A stretch of 64,000 nt of DNA from Eremophila alpestris peregrina (GCA_009792885.1 WMCF01000030.1:6175246-6239245), one strand, 5' to 3'; counted from the first letter of the stretch, positions 48,631-61,736 are shown. Made by a program: numbers and translations. The notes: generated from the sequence alone by a model not told the origin.

Positions 48631-49544
48631 AAAAATATAAGATACCAAAGGACTCAGTGAACTTATACTTTAGTTATCCATTTAAACAATTTCTTTTAAA
48701 TTTAAAATAAAATGCAACCAAAACTAATTAGGTTTATATCTAAATTCTAAATATAAAGTAGAATTGAACTTGGTGTAAGCAGTCTGTCTGGTTTATAAAG
48801 ACATTCTATCTTTAAAGCCCATGAAATGCCTGTTTTCAAGAACAATGATGTAATAGTACCCTCAGGTAATGGATACATGATCCTCTTCTGATTTTCTAAA
48901 ACCATAACCCCTATAACCAAAGGGTTATTATTCTTCTCTTCCTACCAGATAAATGAAATAGGATTAAAAAGATGGAAAAAGCATAAAAGAATGTAATTTT
49001 CTTTCCCCTGTATTCTAATATTTTTTCTAATAGTCTTTGAAATTCTAATCTTCTTCATGCCTCTAAGACAGAGTTAGGTAGAATAAATCACATAAAAGAA
49101 ATTATAAGTCGCATGATACAGTGTCAAACGTCCTCAGTGTGCATTCCTGGGCTAAGACAACCCTTCAGGCACCTGGTAAAGAAAGTATGCTTTCCATCAC
49201 ACTTTGTAAAACTCACCAAGTAATTAAGAATACTCCAAATTTACAATTGCAATTGAAAGGAAGCGGAGAAGCAAAATCTCCAGAACCCAAAACATCTGGG
49301 TAATGGATGGGAGGTGAAAGACATCGTGGATGTTCTCTGTTTAGTTAGATTTAGTATTTCTGAGAATAAAATATGCAAAAATATGAAACTTTTTGAAAAG
49401 CTTCTTAATCGGAGTAAAGATGAGTCTGGATTAGGAAACACAAGTTCCTGTAACAATGTAACTGTGCTCCAATGTGGTGAAGGCAAACTACACTCTGTGC
49501 CATAGTAATTAGCAAAAATGTACCTGAAATATTGAGGGTAGTGG
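48631..49544. other. Unique AT-rich sequence between CR1 copies
   Basis: No gene or repeat recognised. Confidence 0.55.
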
Positions 49545-49795
49545 TCATTCAACATTGGTGAGGCCACATATAAGACAGTGCTCATAGCTCTGTTCTTCCT
49601 ATACAGGAGAAGTCTTGACAAACTGGAATAAGTCCAATGTAGGCCACCAAAATGCTCAGAGGAATGGAGTTCTTGCAGTATATGAGGAGAGACAGAGACA
49701 AAGAACTGGTCCTGCTCTGCTTTGAGAAGGGAAGATTTAAGGGAGATTGCATTCTACAACAATTAACAGAGGACTGCAAATATAAAAGATGCAGA
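49545..49795 (+). mobile_element. Diverged CR1 LINE fragment (ORF2 C-terminal region)
   Basis: TTGGTGAGGCCACAT, a CTCTGTTCTTCCTATACAGGAGA block, AGTCCAATGTAGGCCACCAA, GATGCTC-like text, TGAGGAGAGAC and GGGAAG-rich text occur in the order of the CR1 ORF2 C-terminal region. Divergence is high and small deletions are evident, so it is older than the 47.3-kb copy. A TATAAAAGATGCA word near 49782 is the equivalent of the CR1 'tataaatatctga' stretch and not a promoter. Confidence 0.75.
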
Positions 49796-50394
49796 TGCTA
49801 ATTATAATTGGAAAGGGCTTAAACTGAGATGTGGATGTTTTTAATTTTTATTTTGTTTTTCAGAAGAAAAATAATGGATACCTAAAAAATTTAAATATTT
49901 GTAATCAGTACATTTTAGATAAAAATGTGATTCCTTGCTGTTAGATGGACCACACAACATATCCAGTAGCTTTCCTAAGATTAGAGAGGACACTTTAAAG
50001 TTTCCAGATTCTGTTGTGGTGCAAATGATTTCACTACAGCTAAAACTGATTTATATTTAAGTTATAAAAATACAAGTATTTTCATAAACATATATGAAAT
50101 TGACTTATGGAAAAAGAAAATGAAGTCGTTGAGGAGGCTGAACTCTTAAGCTCATTTGTTATTATTCATGGGAAGGAAAGGACCATTTTACTTTGCCATG
50201 GAAAGTGAACAGAGCCAGTGAATACAAACCAACTGCAGCTTTACTTTCAATATTAATGCAAAGGCTCTTGATCAGATTTGTTATTCATGGGAGAGTTTCA
50301 TCAGCAGAACTCCAAGGAAAATTGGATACATGGCAGAATGGCTCACAGTTTGGAAAATATTAAACAAGGACACAGTACATGGGTTTCATGTTGA
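49796..50394. other. Unique AT-rich sequence between CR1 copies
   Basis: No gene or repeat recognised. Confidence 0.55.
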
Positions 50395-50580
50395 AGAATC
50401 ACAGAATCACAGAAATTCTAGGTTGGAAGAGACCTTTAAGATCATAGAGTCCAACCGATGTTCTAACACCTCAACTAGATCATGGCACCAAGTGCCACAT
50501 CCAGTCTTCTCTTAAACACATCCAGGGATGGTGCCTCCACCACCTCCCTGGGCAGATGATTCCAGTGTTTGACTACTCAT
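50395..50580 (-). mobile_element. CR1 LINE 3' end
   Basis: The plus strand opens with AGAATCACAGAATCACAGAA, the reversed terminal repeat of CR1, followed by AGGTTGGAAGAGACCTTTAA, GATCATAGAGTCCAACC, ACTAGATCATGGCACC, AAGTGCCACATCCAGTC and a GGTGCCTCCACCACCTCCC block. This is a clean CR1 3' UTR and end in minus orientation, of a different subfamily from the 48.4-48.6 kb copy. It is truncated after about 185 bp near 50580 and is among the better preserved CR1 pieces here. Confidence 0.92.
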
Positions 50581-50656
50581 AGAATAAGACTATGATGCAC
50601 ATGGGTTGCTTTCGGATGTCTTTAAAATAAGTGTTCATCTGTATATAAAGATACAT

Positions 50657-50765
50657 TGTTTTGGGGTTTGTTTTGTTTGTTTTTTGTTTTGTGTGTTTGA
50701 GTTGTTTTTTGTTTGGCTTTTTTTAATTTTTTATGGTGGTTTTTTGTTATGTTTTAGTTTTTGGG
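50657..50765 (+). repeat. T/G-rich low-complexity tract
   Basis: TTTG, GTTT and TTTTTTG words for about 110 bp with almost no A or C. It is the reverse orientation of the A/C tracts at 10.5, 20.7 and 27.4 kb. Confidence 0.85.
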
Positions 50766-53070
50766 GTGATTTTTAAAGACTATCTGCTCTTTTCAGAAAT
50801 TTCCTATGGTTTCAGAATTGTACACAAAAAAATCCTGTTGTGGAAAGCATTTTATGTTTTAAGCAATTTTTCTCAGTGTAATTTACAAAAATAGTGTGTT
50901 TCAGTAAGATTTCCTTAAACATTTCAATTGCACCACACAGACAGTCTCCATTCTCCTCTGTAGCTTTTCCTTTCAAATAATCTGTAAGCAAGAAACTGTT
51001 GCTTGTGGGAAATCAGGAGATATTTTTCATTTTATTGCAGAATTGGTTTGTGAGCTTGTCCTTTGGTAAAATATTTTCAACTCTTTATCCTTAGAGGCAC
51101 AAATCTCAGTGAACATTCTGTATTAGAAAGGAACAACAAACATTACCCCAAATACTGGTGCATGACACTGTGCCATATAGTGGGATTTAATTTTCCCTTT
51201 CACTAATTTGGTATATATTCTACTGAACTTCCCTTCTTTGCTCTCCCTTTTGAATTATTTCATTATCAATGAAAGTGATATTTCTCAAAGTCATTTACTA
51301 GGAGAAGTCATTGTAACAAAAATGTTTCTTTGGCCCACTCCCTGATTATTCCCAATCAGGACAGAAATCTGACAGAGCAGTTCAGCTCCAGATAAAATGG
51401 ACATAGTGTGCTTCAATGATCCTACATACAAAAACAAGTAGAAAAAAAAAATAGCCTGTCTTTAGGCAATTTTTGAGGAAAAGAAAACACCACCACCAAA
51501 TCAAATCATACAAATACAGAGAAAACACCCCACAGGAGATAGTGGGGCATTTAAAAGACAGAATTCCTGAAAAAAAATCTTTCCTCTGCACTCTTATACA
51601 TCAGCATAAGTGGAAATACGGCTAAGAATTCCTTTAAACCACATATCTTTATTTCTGAATTATTTGTGGAAGCTTTAAGTTTCTTAAAATATTGAGCTGG
51701 TAGTAGTTCTCTTTGTTTAAATTAATCAATAATTATTTGAGGTTTTTAGATTTTAAAAATATTTTTAATAATAATTATCTTTCTTGATTTCTAATACATG
51801 CAATAAAAGTCTCAGCTCCATAAACTTGAAATTAATTAATGTTGAATTCAGGTAAGCTACTCAGAAATATTTAACCTAGATTTTAGTAGATATTCAATAT
51901 ATCTTGATCCAAAATCAGGATTTCAGTTAGACTAATTGGACTTTTAAAAAAATTTATTTAATTTTTGGTGGGTTTTTGGGTTTATTTGGTTTTTTTGACC
52001 TTAAGTAGACTCTACAATATTTTCTTGTTTATTTTCAAATTTTCTATATTTACAAGAGTTTTGACTTATCATTTTCTATATGATATGGGATAAGTGGTTT
52101 ATACATTGCTGAACTACATTTTGTTAAAATTTGTTTTAGCATCCATTAAAATTTATTTTTACATCCAGAAAATATTCAATCTCAGTCATTCAGAACCATT
52201 TGCAAATGATCCCAGAAAAAAAAGAAAAAAACAAACCTAGAAATCCATTTATGACAATGAATCCCAAAAACCGCTAAAATTTTGTTCTTTAGGCAATCTG
52301 CAAAATCTCCATAGTTCTCAAAGATGTCTTAATTCTTTCAAGCAAGTTAAAAAAGAAATGGGAAAATATTCAGTTCTCAGTGAGAGAGGAAAACTGAAGA
52401 CTAGTGCTGGTTGCAGGTGAGTATAAAGATTTTTACTTAAAGTTATAACTTTCTGAATGTTCATCTTGTGCACTCTGACACCGTATACAGGTAAATACAG
52501 CTGGAAGCATATACCATAATCAATGGATACTTTTTTACATTACTTCCCATATAACTTTCCTTTCAGAATTTCCTAGCATTTCATCTCTTCTGTATAAATC
52601 TAGGAACAGGGTTTTTTGTGTTCCAAAAAGCTCTGTCCAGGCTCATTTAGCTCAGATTCTGTCTTGAGTACATCATAAACAACTTAGACCATTAAGGCAA
52701 TTTTAAACCTCAAGGGAAGCAGTGAAGCATAATTTTCTTGTTCTTTATTAAGTTCTACCTAGTGAGATACAACATAAATTTCTTTTAATTGCCACTTTAT
52801 ATGTAGCATGAATATCACAGCTGAAAACAGTTCTTAAAAATAAATTGAGATCATATATCAGCTAGACAACTTGTTTCAGAAAAATTTCGTTCTGGAGTAC
52901 TCTTTTGTTTCTAATTCTTCAAAGCTAAAACAAAAACAAGAAAAAAGGAAAACTAGTTTTCAGTAGATAAAAAAGTGAGTTAACCTGGGGACCCTCAAGG
53001 GTTCTTTGACATATGATTTCATCTCTAAGAAACTAATTTTTTGGGGGTTTTTTAACTGTCAGTTTTTTGA

Positions 53071-53116
53071 GAAATAACTGTCCCAAGAAATTAGAAATAA
53101 CTGTCCTAAGAAATTC
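53071..53116 (+). repeat. 23-bp tandem duplication
   Basis: GAAATAACTGTCCCAAGAAAT with two further bases (53071-53093) is followed directly by a second copy (53094-53116) that differs at two positions. It is a recent local tandem duplication. Confidence 0.9.
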
Positions 53117-54684
53117 GGCCCAGGTGCTATACTGCAGGACATGTGTTGTACCTCTTTTGAGTTTTAAGAGATAAACAGGCTGATAACCACATAGAAATGC
53201 ACCAGCCTTCCTCTTGTTCATTCTTTCCCCATTACACTTTTGTAGAAAGGATGGGTGACTGGTATCCCTGGTTCTGAAAAAATACAGCACATATATAAAA
53301 TGCAGAAGAAGAGAAAGCATTAGTTCTTTTACATACTTAGACTTTGATGCAACAATCACTAAGAGATGTTTAGCATCTGGTCTTGAAGAAACAAGTTCTG
53401 GTATTTTGGTCTGAAGAAATTTTAGCAAGCTCCATTGACAAAAATTATTTTAAAAGACAAAAAAAAGTCAGAAAAAATGTTATATGTATTTGTTGAATAT
53501 TCTTCAGATATTCTTTATTTTAAAAAAATTAAATTGAAAATATTTTTGAAGGGAGACGTTAATAATTTGTCCCATAGTTAATCTTGTATAGTGTGGACTG
53601 AGTTGATGAGTGATGCGAGTTTGCATGTAGCAAATATAAGTTGCTAAATAATTCTAAGTTCCAGTGCATAACACTTCAATAGAAGAAGCTGTTCCAGATG
53701 TTTCCTTCAATTGTAATTGAAGTAGAGAAAACAAGGTTCGGCATCCTGCTTATGAAAATAGGAATACAGAAACAGGATTTATTTATCAAGACAAAATTAC
53801 CTGAAAAAACCATTCCAGAAAATATTCCTGGTGCTCCTTAAAACAGCAGTAGATACTCATCTGAGTCACAACCAAAATCCTTGCCCTCTGTGTACAAATA
53901 TATTGAGAATGTATACGTCTGAAGGAGAGTCTCCTTCTCTGAAGGAGAGTCTAATTTAATGATCTTTCAAGTTCATGTTCTTCATCCCTAACTTTTCATG
54001 ATAGTTTCCTTTTATCCTTCCCCCCCATTTCAAACTGATGTACCAAGAATATTTAAGCTGGATATTAAATTAAGTGACCAAATAAGAATTTAATTTATGA
54101 CTAATAAGAAAGTTGTTCTGTGCTAATTTAGTTATAGTATATTTTTAGATAAATATTGGGAGTTAATTTTGCTAAGTAGGCTCTTTCTTGCTAATTTTCT
54201 AGCTTGAACACATTTTTTCACATCAGCAACTTCCCAAATACACTTGAGGGAGTTTAATTTCCTTTATCTTTGTTGACAAATAGCAGATTCTTTTTTCCTC
54301 CCATGTCCCAGTGATTATTCTCAGATGAAAGCATGAACTTTTCTGAACAAGAAAATAACATAAGGTTTAGGTTGTTCAACCTCATGGGTTTTTTGAACAT
54401 TCTTAAGTTACTCTATGCTTTAACCTGCCTAAAGCCTAAGAATGGAGTTCTCCTCTTTTACATGAATCTGGAGTCGGGTTAGAATATGATCTGTAAGAAC
54501 CCTTTGATGCTGTAGTTCAACCCTCATAATTAGAAAAGGATATGATGAGTAACAATAAACAAAATATGTGTGGCAACAGAAACTGGAAACTCAAAGTACC
54601 TTACTTATACGCAACTCATTTTATGGTTTTGCATATTCACAGCTGGCTTAATTCAGATGTTACCAGTCTAAATACTTCCTCTAA

Positions 54685-54955
54685 TTAAATTTGGTAAGAA
54701 AGAGAGAGAGAAGAAAAGAAAAGAGAAGAGAAGAGAAGAGAAGAGAAGAGAAGAGAAGAGAAGAGAAGANNNNNNNNNNNNNNNNNNNNNNNNNNNNNNN
54801 NNNNNNNNNNNNNNNNNNNNNNNNNNNNNNNNNNNNNNNNNNNNNNNNNNNNNNNNNNNNNNNNNNNNNNNNNNNNNNNNNNNNNNNNNNNNNNNNNNNG
54901 AAAAGAAAAGAAAAGAAAAGAAAAGAAAAGAAAAGAAAAGAAAAGAAAAGAAAAT
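54685..54955 (+). repeat. Compound purine microsatellite, AAGAG then AAAAG, with assembly gap
   Basis: The left side (to 54769) starts as AG and AAAAG words and settles into perfect AAGAG pentamers. The right side (54900-54953) is perfect AAAAG pentamers. The middle is unresolved. The unit changes somewhere inside the gap. Open frames running through it on both strands are artefacts of the repeat. Confidence 0.97.
54770..54899. other. Assembly gap, 130 N
   Basis: A run of 130 undetermined bases inside the pentanucleotide microsatellite. The true length is unknown. Confidence 0.99.
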
Positions 54956-57900
54956 TATTCTTAGAGGGACAAAAATTTATTTTGCATTTGTGAATTAAAT
55001 TACAAATAGAATATTTTTCAGGATTTTCCTTGTTGCTCTTCCACTCCAGAGACTCCAGTGAAGTGAGGAGAGGTTGCATACCAGAATCAAGAGAGTAATT
55101 GACTTCCTACTATTCTGACGTTCTGTATTTGAGAACCGCGAAATTCTTTTTAAGTAGTCCCTTGTAAGATGTTTGTAACAGTCATTAATGTTTGTGTAGA
55201 AGTAAACATAAGATCCTGAATAAATAAGAGATACTTTAATAGAGTTATGTTGAAGACAAGCATGGTCCAAAGACTAAAGTGGTTCCAGGGAGAAGGCACC
55301 TGAGTGTTGTGTGCCATTAATGTAGTTTGTGGAAGTGATGGACTGCGTATGAGAGCAGACAGTCTGAGCCTGAACCCTGGCATTCTGAATATGCAAGTGA
55401 AAATGCAAAATATGGCTGTGTCTTGAACTATTTTTACACTCATTACTTTCAAAATGGGCAATTTTTCATAATGAGATTTTGCAGATATGTAGTCACTGAT
55501 TATTTTATCAGTTTTAAATAATTCCAATTTCAAAAGATAAGGTTCTGAATATGCATGGAAGAATTGGAAATTAGGCTTGCCTTTGCTGGTTTACAGCAAT
55601 AGTTTATATGTTAACAGTTATTAGAATTAATCCTCCCTCAGAAACTTTAGAGTATTCTAGAATGAAGACATGATCCAGGGTAAGTCTGTGTGTTTCCTCT
55701 AGAGATGGTTGGTACTTTCATTTTATTTTATGGTTACTCTCAGCCTTCCAGGATTAGCCCTTTGCTTTGACCTTCCCCCTTTGTTCTGCTGAGAAACAGA
55801 AACAGAGATGGAACACCAAACATGATATCATATTACTTATATTTGATTATACTTTAGTTACCACCTTGCCCTGATGGCTGTAGTGGATTGCTATTTTCAG
55901 TATTGTCTACAGACCAGTCTGCCAAATAAATTACTCAAACGTTAGCCCAGGAGTGTACAGTTACTCAGCAGAACAAAGAATGTTTGTTTCAGTGAACCAG
56001 CTTGGCAATCAAAACAAGAAGACTCTGCCTTTACAGAGTAATTTCTACAGCTAGCAGATGCACACTTCTCTTCCAGAGAAAAAAAAAAAAAAGAAAAAAA
56101 AAAAAAAGGGCATTGACCCATGTGAAGGGAAAAATCCTCTTTTCTAACCAGGGCAATGACAGTTATCTTTTGTGTTCCAGGAAAGGCAAGACTAGGATAT
56201 AGATAGAAATTTCTCTGTCTCTGACTTTCTTTAAAAAAAAAAAAAAGTTTCTATCCCTTCAGACTGCTAAGAAAACTTCGATAAACATATTCTGAACTTT
56301 CTGAGGATGTGAATTCAGAGGCATCACGCAGCATCTCATCTCTTGCCAGAATGCATTTTGGCTATAATGGTAAGTTGCATTCCCATGTCTCAAAACACAA
56401 AAATTACTGCACTGTGCATGAACAGAATAAAAATTAACGGATGAAAAGATAGATATCCCATTTTGTACCCGGAGAAATAAAATCTCATCTTGAATGTGCT
56501 TTGTTTACTATTGCTGTCCTTACATACATAGTTTTAGTATACTATCTCAGTATACAAGATGATTCTTGCACACAAAGTGAGATATGGCTTTCCTCTAAGG
56601 AATTCCAAAACCTAATTTGTGTAGATTAAAATACTCAAAACTACAAATATGATAATGTGACAAGGAAGAACTATGACAATTTTATTCAGAGAAGTGGACT
56701 TTTTAAAAGTATTTTAAATACAGATTTTTCTTTTCTAGTCTGTTGTTCTCCTCTAGTACCAGGCCCTGCATTGAAAAATAAGATATTTCCTTGCTTCCTT
56801 CAGGGGTTTTATTCCAGAACAACACAATGTAACCCAAGGAAAAAAACTTACACAATAGGAATCTTAAATGTGTTGAATTCTACTCTCAACATTGTTTCTA
56901 TTGCTGAACTGTGTTTCTGTAGAACAGAAAACAGCAGTGTCCCCATTTCTATCTCTTGGCTGGGCACAGAATGTCCTGAAATTCTTTTTATATGTGTGTG
57001 CAGGAAAAGAAGAACAGTGCATATGTTCTAAGGAATGTCACATATTCTTTCCTGTGCACCAAACTGTTTTCCCTTGATGGTATATTTTAAAAACCCTACT
57101 CACTTAATTTTCTACTCTCTTTCTAATGTTTTATTCCTAGAGGAATATTTCTCTTGTAAAAAGCATAAGTGTAACTTTGCAAACTATAAAGATTGATAAA
57201 ATTAGAAAAGAAGTGAGATGTCATTGTCTTCTGAAAGCATATGAATATTGACAGAAGAAGAATCTTATTTATAAAATGTTGGGGTTTTTTCAAGATCAGG
57301 AATAGAGGCCAGATAGACAGGTATTAAAAATATTTTGTGTCTTCTTTTAAAAAATAAAAGATAATATTTTGCTGTTGGTTGGACTTACGAGACAACACAT
57401 TGCATCATTCTTTTTCTTGTTTACGGAATACTTAAAATGTCTGGCACATTTGGAATGATCATTGTATTTTCTTTCTCCAGAGGGCATGGCACTATCATTT
57501 TTTGGGCTGGAGAAACAGACTTGCTTTAATGCCTAATAGTATGAGAGAAAATTTAGAGAAATTGTGGCTATGAAAATACACTTCAAAACTGAAAATAATA
57601 CCTTTAGAGCTTACTCATCTGAAAGACAGTTATTACATAGTCTCAATATTTATAATAGTAAAGAACTAATCTAGGAATAAATCACAAGGAATTTATGTCA
57701 TTTTTGACAATCCCCTAATCCTGCTATGCATCTTTGCCTTCAGCCATCCTGTAATACTCATTTGGCAAAATGCCAACAACCTAATTTCTACAACCATTCA
57801 TCATATTGTTAACATGTATTGATTTTTAAAGTGCTTGTTACTCAGCCCTCACAAAAGTTATCACCTGAAAGAAGGAATGGTGCAGAAATCCTAAATTAAG

Positions 57901-60900
57901 CCCAGAATTTTATCTGAATTTTCTGTTAGAGTTTTGTTCACATGATCTTCCTCAAATGGACGTCACTGAGAGAGACAGACATGAGGCGGCTCCATCCCAC
58001 AGAGGGTGGCATCTTGGTTTAACAAATGAGCCAAACCTCTTTAGAGAATTTTTTATTTCAGACTCAGCCATAGAAGTGCAGAATTCTTAGGAAAGAGCTG
58101 GTGCTTTGTTTTATTGTCCAGAAAACAGTTTAGTTGTGTCGACATGAATGACAGACATATCCAGATTTGGAACTACTCTAAGCAGATTTACTTGCATGAT
58201 TTTAAACCTGCAATAACATAGGTCCTATCTTCCCAAACAGCTGAGGGAGATTAAAATGTTAACGATAACAGATAATGAAAACAATTATATTTTACTGTCT
58301 TACATTATTATATTGTGGAAAGCTACTTAGCCATCCTAAATTTGAGTCTAGTCCATATTATAGCAGTCTTCTCATTCAGAATTATTATAAAGCCAGTGAA
58401 ACACTATTAGGAAATAATTGACTGAAACAACAGGTCATATGCTGGGGTGATAGAAAAGGAGATTTAATTCTAGATTTAAAATAGCTGATCTGAACATGAG
58501 GCACTCAATATACATTTTTTTTTTTGTGTGAAAGACAAGGGTCATAAAGAGGTGTATAGGTTAGGAAGAAAACCTAGAGGATATGTAACTTACTGGGAAA
58601 AACAAGTAGAGATTTTTGGAGAAGGCGGATAAAATTATACCTAGGAAAATAAATTCTACTGTTTTCAGTTTTCACCTTTTTTTTAATCAATAAAGAGTTA
58701 ATTTACATACACTTCATAACTTTTTTACTTTGTTAGTTTTTTCGTTCTTCTTTTTTTAATTTGTTGTTTCTTATATAGTGTAATCCTGGAGCCAGAGGTT
58801 CTGTACAGTTGAACCAATAAATCTGTAATAGCATTGATTCTATATGTACTGAAAATAGATGTGGAATAAAAACGGTAAGTAATTATCATATTAAGACTAC
58901 ATTACATATCATAATATGAGTAAAAATATAGTTAAAGTTGAGAATGGGGGAAAGATATCATTTTTATTTTAAACTTTTGTTTTTTAACTGAACGTTAGAA
59001 ATTCTGATTTTAAATTTTTATAGATGCATATAGAAAGAATGTAATACTGAATATTCAGTCAAAATTCTGGTTCTGAAGGCTTCTCTCTCAAAAGATAATT
59101 TAATTTTCTCCTTAGAAACCTGCAAAAGACTTGTACTCCCCCAGATACAAACATACACATGTATACATGTATGCACACACACACATCTTATTGCTTTGCA
59201 TACAAGATATTATGAAAACTTATTATGATAACTTTTCTGTAATTCTTCAGCTAGTATTACAAGAGATGTTTGCTGCTCCATGAAGAATGATGCAACAAAA
59301 ACATACAGATGTCCTCCTAATTTTTGTTCATCATAATTTTTTTGTTCATCATTGAGGGCCATTTACTAGAACTTCACTTAGTCTTCAGTTTTCTGAAAGA
59401 CTTAATCCATTTGAAATTATTATACATCTTTCTCTGTTCTTTGGTGGCATGCAAAAACCTTTTTTTTTCAAAAACCTTAACCAGTCATCTGTTCTCTATT
59501 TTTCAATACCTCTAAAAATATCCCAAAAGGAAGAGCATTGTGTGAACCCTGTTGCTTTGAATAGCAATGCAGCAGCTGGCTTAGGTGTCCTTCTTCCCGA
59601 CACGCTGCCTGCAGAGTTGCTGTCTTCACTGGAAAGATGACATAGTTTATTCTGGACTGATTAACAGCTAGAATCCATCAGGCTTTCAGGGCTAATGGCT
59701 TTAGAAGAAGGATATAAATTCCTGGCTTTGAGCTCTTAGGCAGTGTCATTCAAATTTCTGATGTTGTCTGCACACACCCTTGTGGCTGCAGCACAAACAA
59801 CTCCCCAGGTTCTCCTGGGCACTCTGTCCTTCAGCCCAGTTACCTGAGCTGGGTGAAGACTGGACATAGGTCCCACAGAAAAGCATTTTAGTTCACTAAA
59901 AAGGTTTGAGTACAGCTGGTGTCAGCAAATCTACTACCAAAAATGTGGCGCCATTTTAGCTGAAATTTTAATAGAGAAAATTAGTTCTTGGCATGTTACA
60001 AAGTACCTTTAATTAAAACATCATTTTTTGAAACACATATAAGAAACATTAAAGGCAATACTTTTTTTTTTTAATTAACAACTGTTATTATTAATTAATG
60101 GCAATTTTAATGAGGACCTTAAAATATGTAGGGAGCATATTTTCAAATGCAGTGAAACTTGGGATATTTTATACCAGATCATTGCCAGCATCATTGATTT
60201 CTGCAAAACACAGGCAGGAAACAGCTGTCTGAGAAATAATTACAGTAATAATGTTTTTCTTTTTTTTGTTTCTCCTTTTTCACACAAGTAATTACTGAGG
60301 AAATCAAATTTCTGTTTGAAACACACTAGAGGAGGATATATGCAAGGTACTTAGAAATTCAAATTTGGTTTGTTATTAGTGGAATGTAGTTCTCACAAGA
60401 GAAACCAATCTGTTCATAAAGATTACCTCTGTAAAAAGTCAACTGTTATCACAATTTTGTTTATGCTAAAACAGAAAACACACTTAATGTATAAAGATAA
60501 AGATTCATTATTATTCTAATAATTATTTAAATATTTAAAATCTAATTGAAAAATAATTTTTAGTCTAGATCCAATTATAACAGGAAAAAAAGGCAAATAA
60601 TAATACTTACTTTATTTCCCTACAGAGACGATCTCAACAATAATTAACATACTATTAAAATAATAACTTATATATTTATAGTTACCACCTTTTCTTGAGG
60701 TTATGCTCACCTTTTCATTGCTTTCCCAGATCTTAAAGCCAGCAGTTTCAGCTGCTGGAGGGGGAAGCAACATGCTTCTAGAATTCTTCATCAGGTACCA
60801 TATCCTGTTGATGTACATGTTTTCTTCCACACTTTAGGATCAACTTGGTGTCACTTTCATGTGTTTCTTGACAGTTTCTTACTTCACTGGCTTCCATATT

Positions 60901-61354
60901 GAATCTGATTTTTGTATACTTTAGATGCTATTTCTTATTTATCTTTGTTCTCACTAAACTATTTTTTTCCCTCTTTCATGTAACATTTCTTTAACTGACA
61001 TTTTATGAATTACTTTTATTTGTGGGATTTCCAGTGCCAGACATATACCCCATGTTTTGTCACTCCATGCCTGTATTCCTTTACCCTGAACATTTTGCCA
61101 GCTTGTCTGAGCCCTCCTGTTGTACATACCAGGGCAGTATTTAATTGTGTTAAGAGCTGTAAATATCACCCACAGATTAATGTTTATTATGGCTGTAAAA
61201 CTCTATTATTTTTATAAAAATAAAAAAGAATAATGCAAATTAGCCATAGTTACTTGTTCAAATAGAGAAATTATCATCACACCTACAACCAAATTTAACA
61301 AAACTGCAGACATATGAAGTTCAGACAGATCAAACCTAACAGGACCAGCCCTGA
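54956..61354. other. Unique AT-rich sequence, no gene seen
   Basis: No gene is recognised. It contains A runs at 56077-56107 and 56231-56246, a short CA/TG patch near 59150-59185 and a GC-richer patch at about 59570-59880 without recognisable content. On the minus strand at about 60720-60835 a short open frame ends at AAG|GTGAGC, a donor-like site, but no good acceptor lies upstream. Confidence 0.55.
56077..56107 (+). repeat. Poly(A) run with one G
   Basis: Two A runs separated by a single G. There is no upstream gene-like sequence that would make this the tail of a processed pseudogene. Confidence 0.85.
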
Positions 61355-61359
61355 GGGCT

Positions 61360-61736
61360 TGCAAAGGTGATAAAACACCGATGGCCTGTCAGTGACAATA
61401 TTACAGGGCTGTGAAAGGTGAGACAGCTACAGAGGCTGAGCTGGGCAGCGCAACAGACCTCCTGGCCCTGGTGCAGTGGAAGCTGTGGAGAGATAAACTG
61501 AAGGCAAGAACCAAAGTGAGAACATCATGTCCAATCACTCTGACAGCTCTGAGGAGAGAAGATGTAATGAGGATGTATCAAGGGGCTTGGTAACCATAAG
61601 ATTGTGCTGCGAAGGGAACAGTGGCAAAGGGGTACGAGTGGAAAATTGTGTACAGGAGTTAGAGAACTATAAATATGGGTGATTAGTGTAATAAAGTGAC
61701 TTTTGCTTGCATAGCATGGTCCATGTCCTGTCCACA
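61360..61736 (+). mobile_element. Candidate solo LTR (377 bp)
   Basis: The segment starts TGCAAAGG and ends GTCCACA and is flanked by a perfect 5-bp duplication GGGCT (61355-61359 and 61737-61741), as expected for an ERVL-like integration. Near the 3' end are TATAAATA (61668-61675) and AATAAA (61690-61695) followed by a GT/T-rich stretch, a normal LTR arrangement with a very short R. The body is GC-richer than its surroundings. Limits on this call: 377 bp is short for an LTR, the ends do not form a convincing inverted repeat beyond TG...CA, and other TG starts (for example 61387 and 61412) are possible. The 60-codon plus-strand frame inside has no recognisable content. Confidence 0.55.

Larger units (their letters stand above)
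50581..54684. other. Unique AT-rich sequence, no gene seen
   Basis: No gene is recognised. It holds a T/G tract (50657-50765), a second short T/G patch near 51958-51998, a 23-bp tandem duplication (53071-53116) and a 15-bp direct repeat TCTGAAGGAGAGTCT (53918-53932 and 53938-53952). The 131-codon minus-strand frame at 53033-53428 has no recognisable domain. Confidence 0.55.

Noticed and set aside
53033..53428. 131-codon minus-strand frame
   Set aside because: No recognisable domain; low-complexity T/A content at the ends.
54681..55079. Open frames of 100 and 132 codons on both strands through the N gap
   Set aside because: They are a repeat plus undetermined bases, with no coding content.
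55150..55533. 127-codon minus-strand frame
   Set aside because: No recognisable domain or splice context.
56077..56107. Poly(A) tail of a processed pseudogene
   Set aside because: No gene-like sequence lies upstream, and processed pseudogenes are rare in birds.
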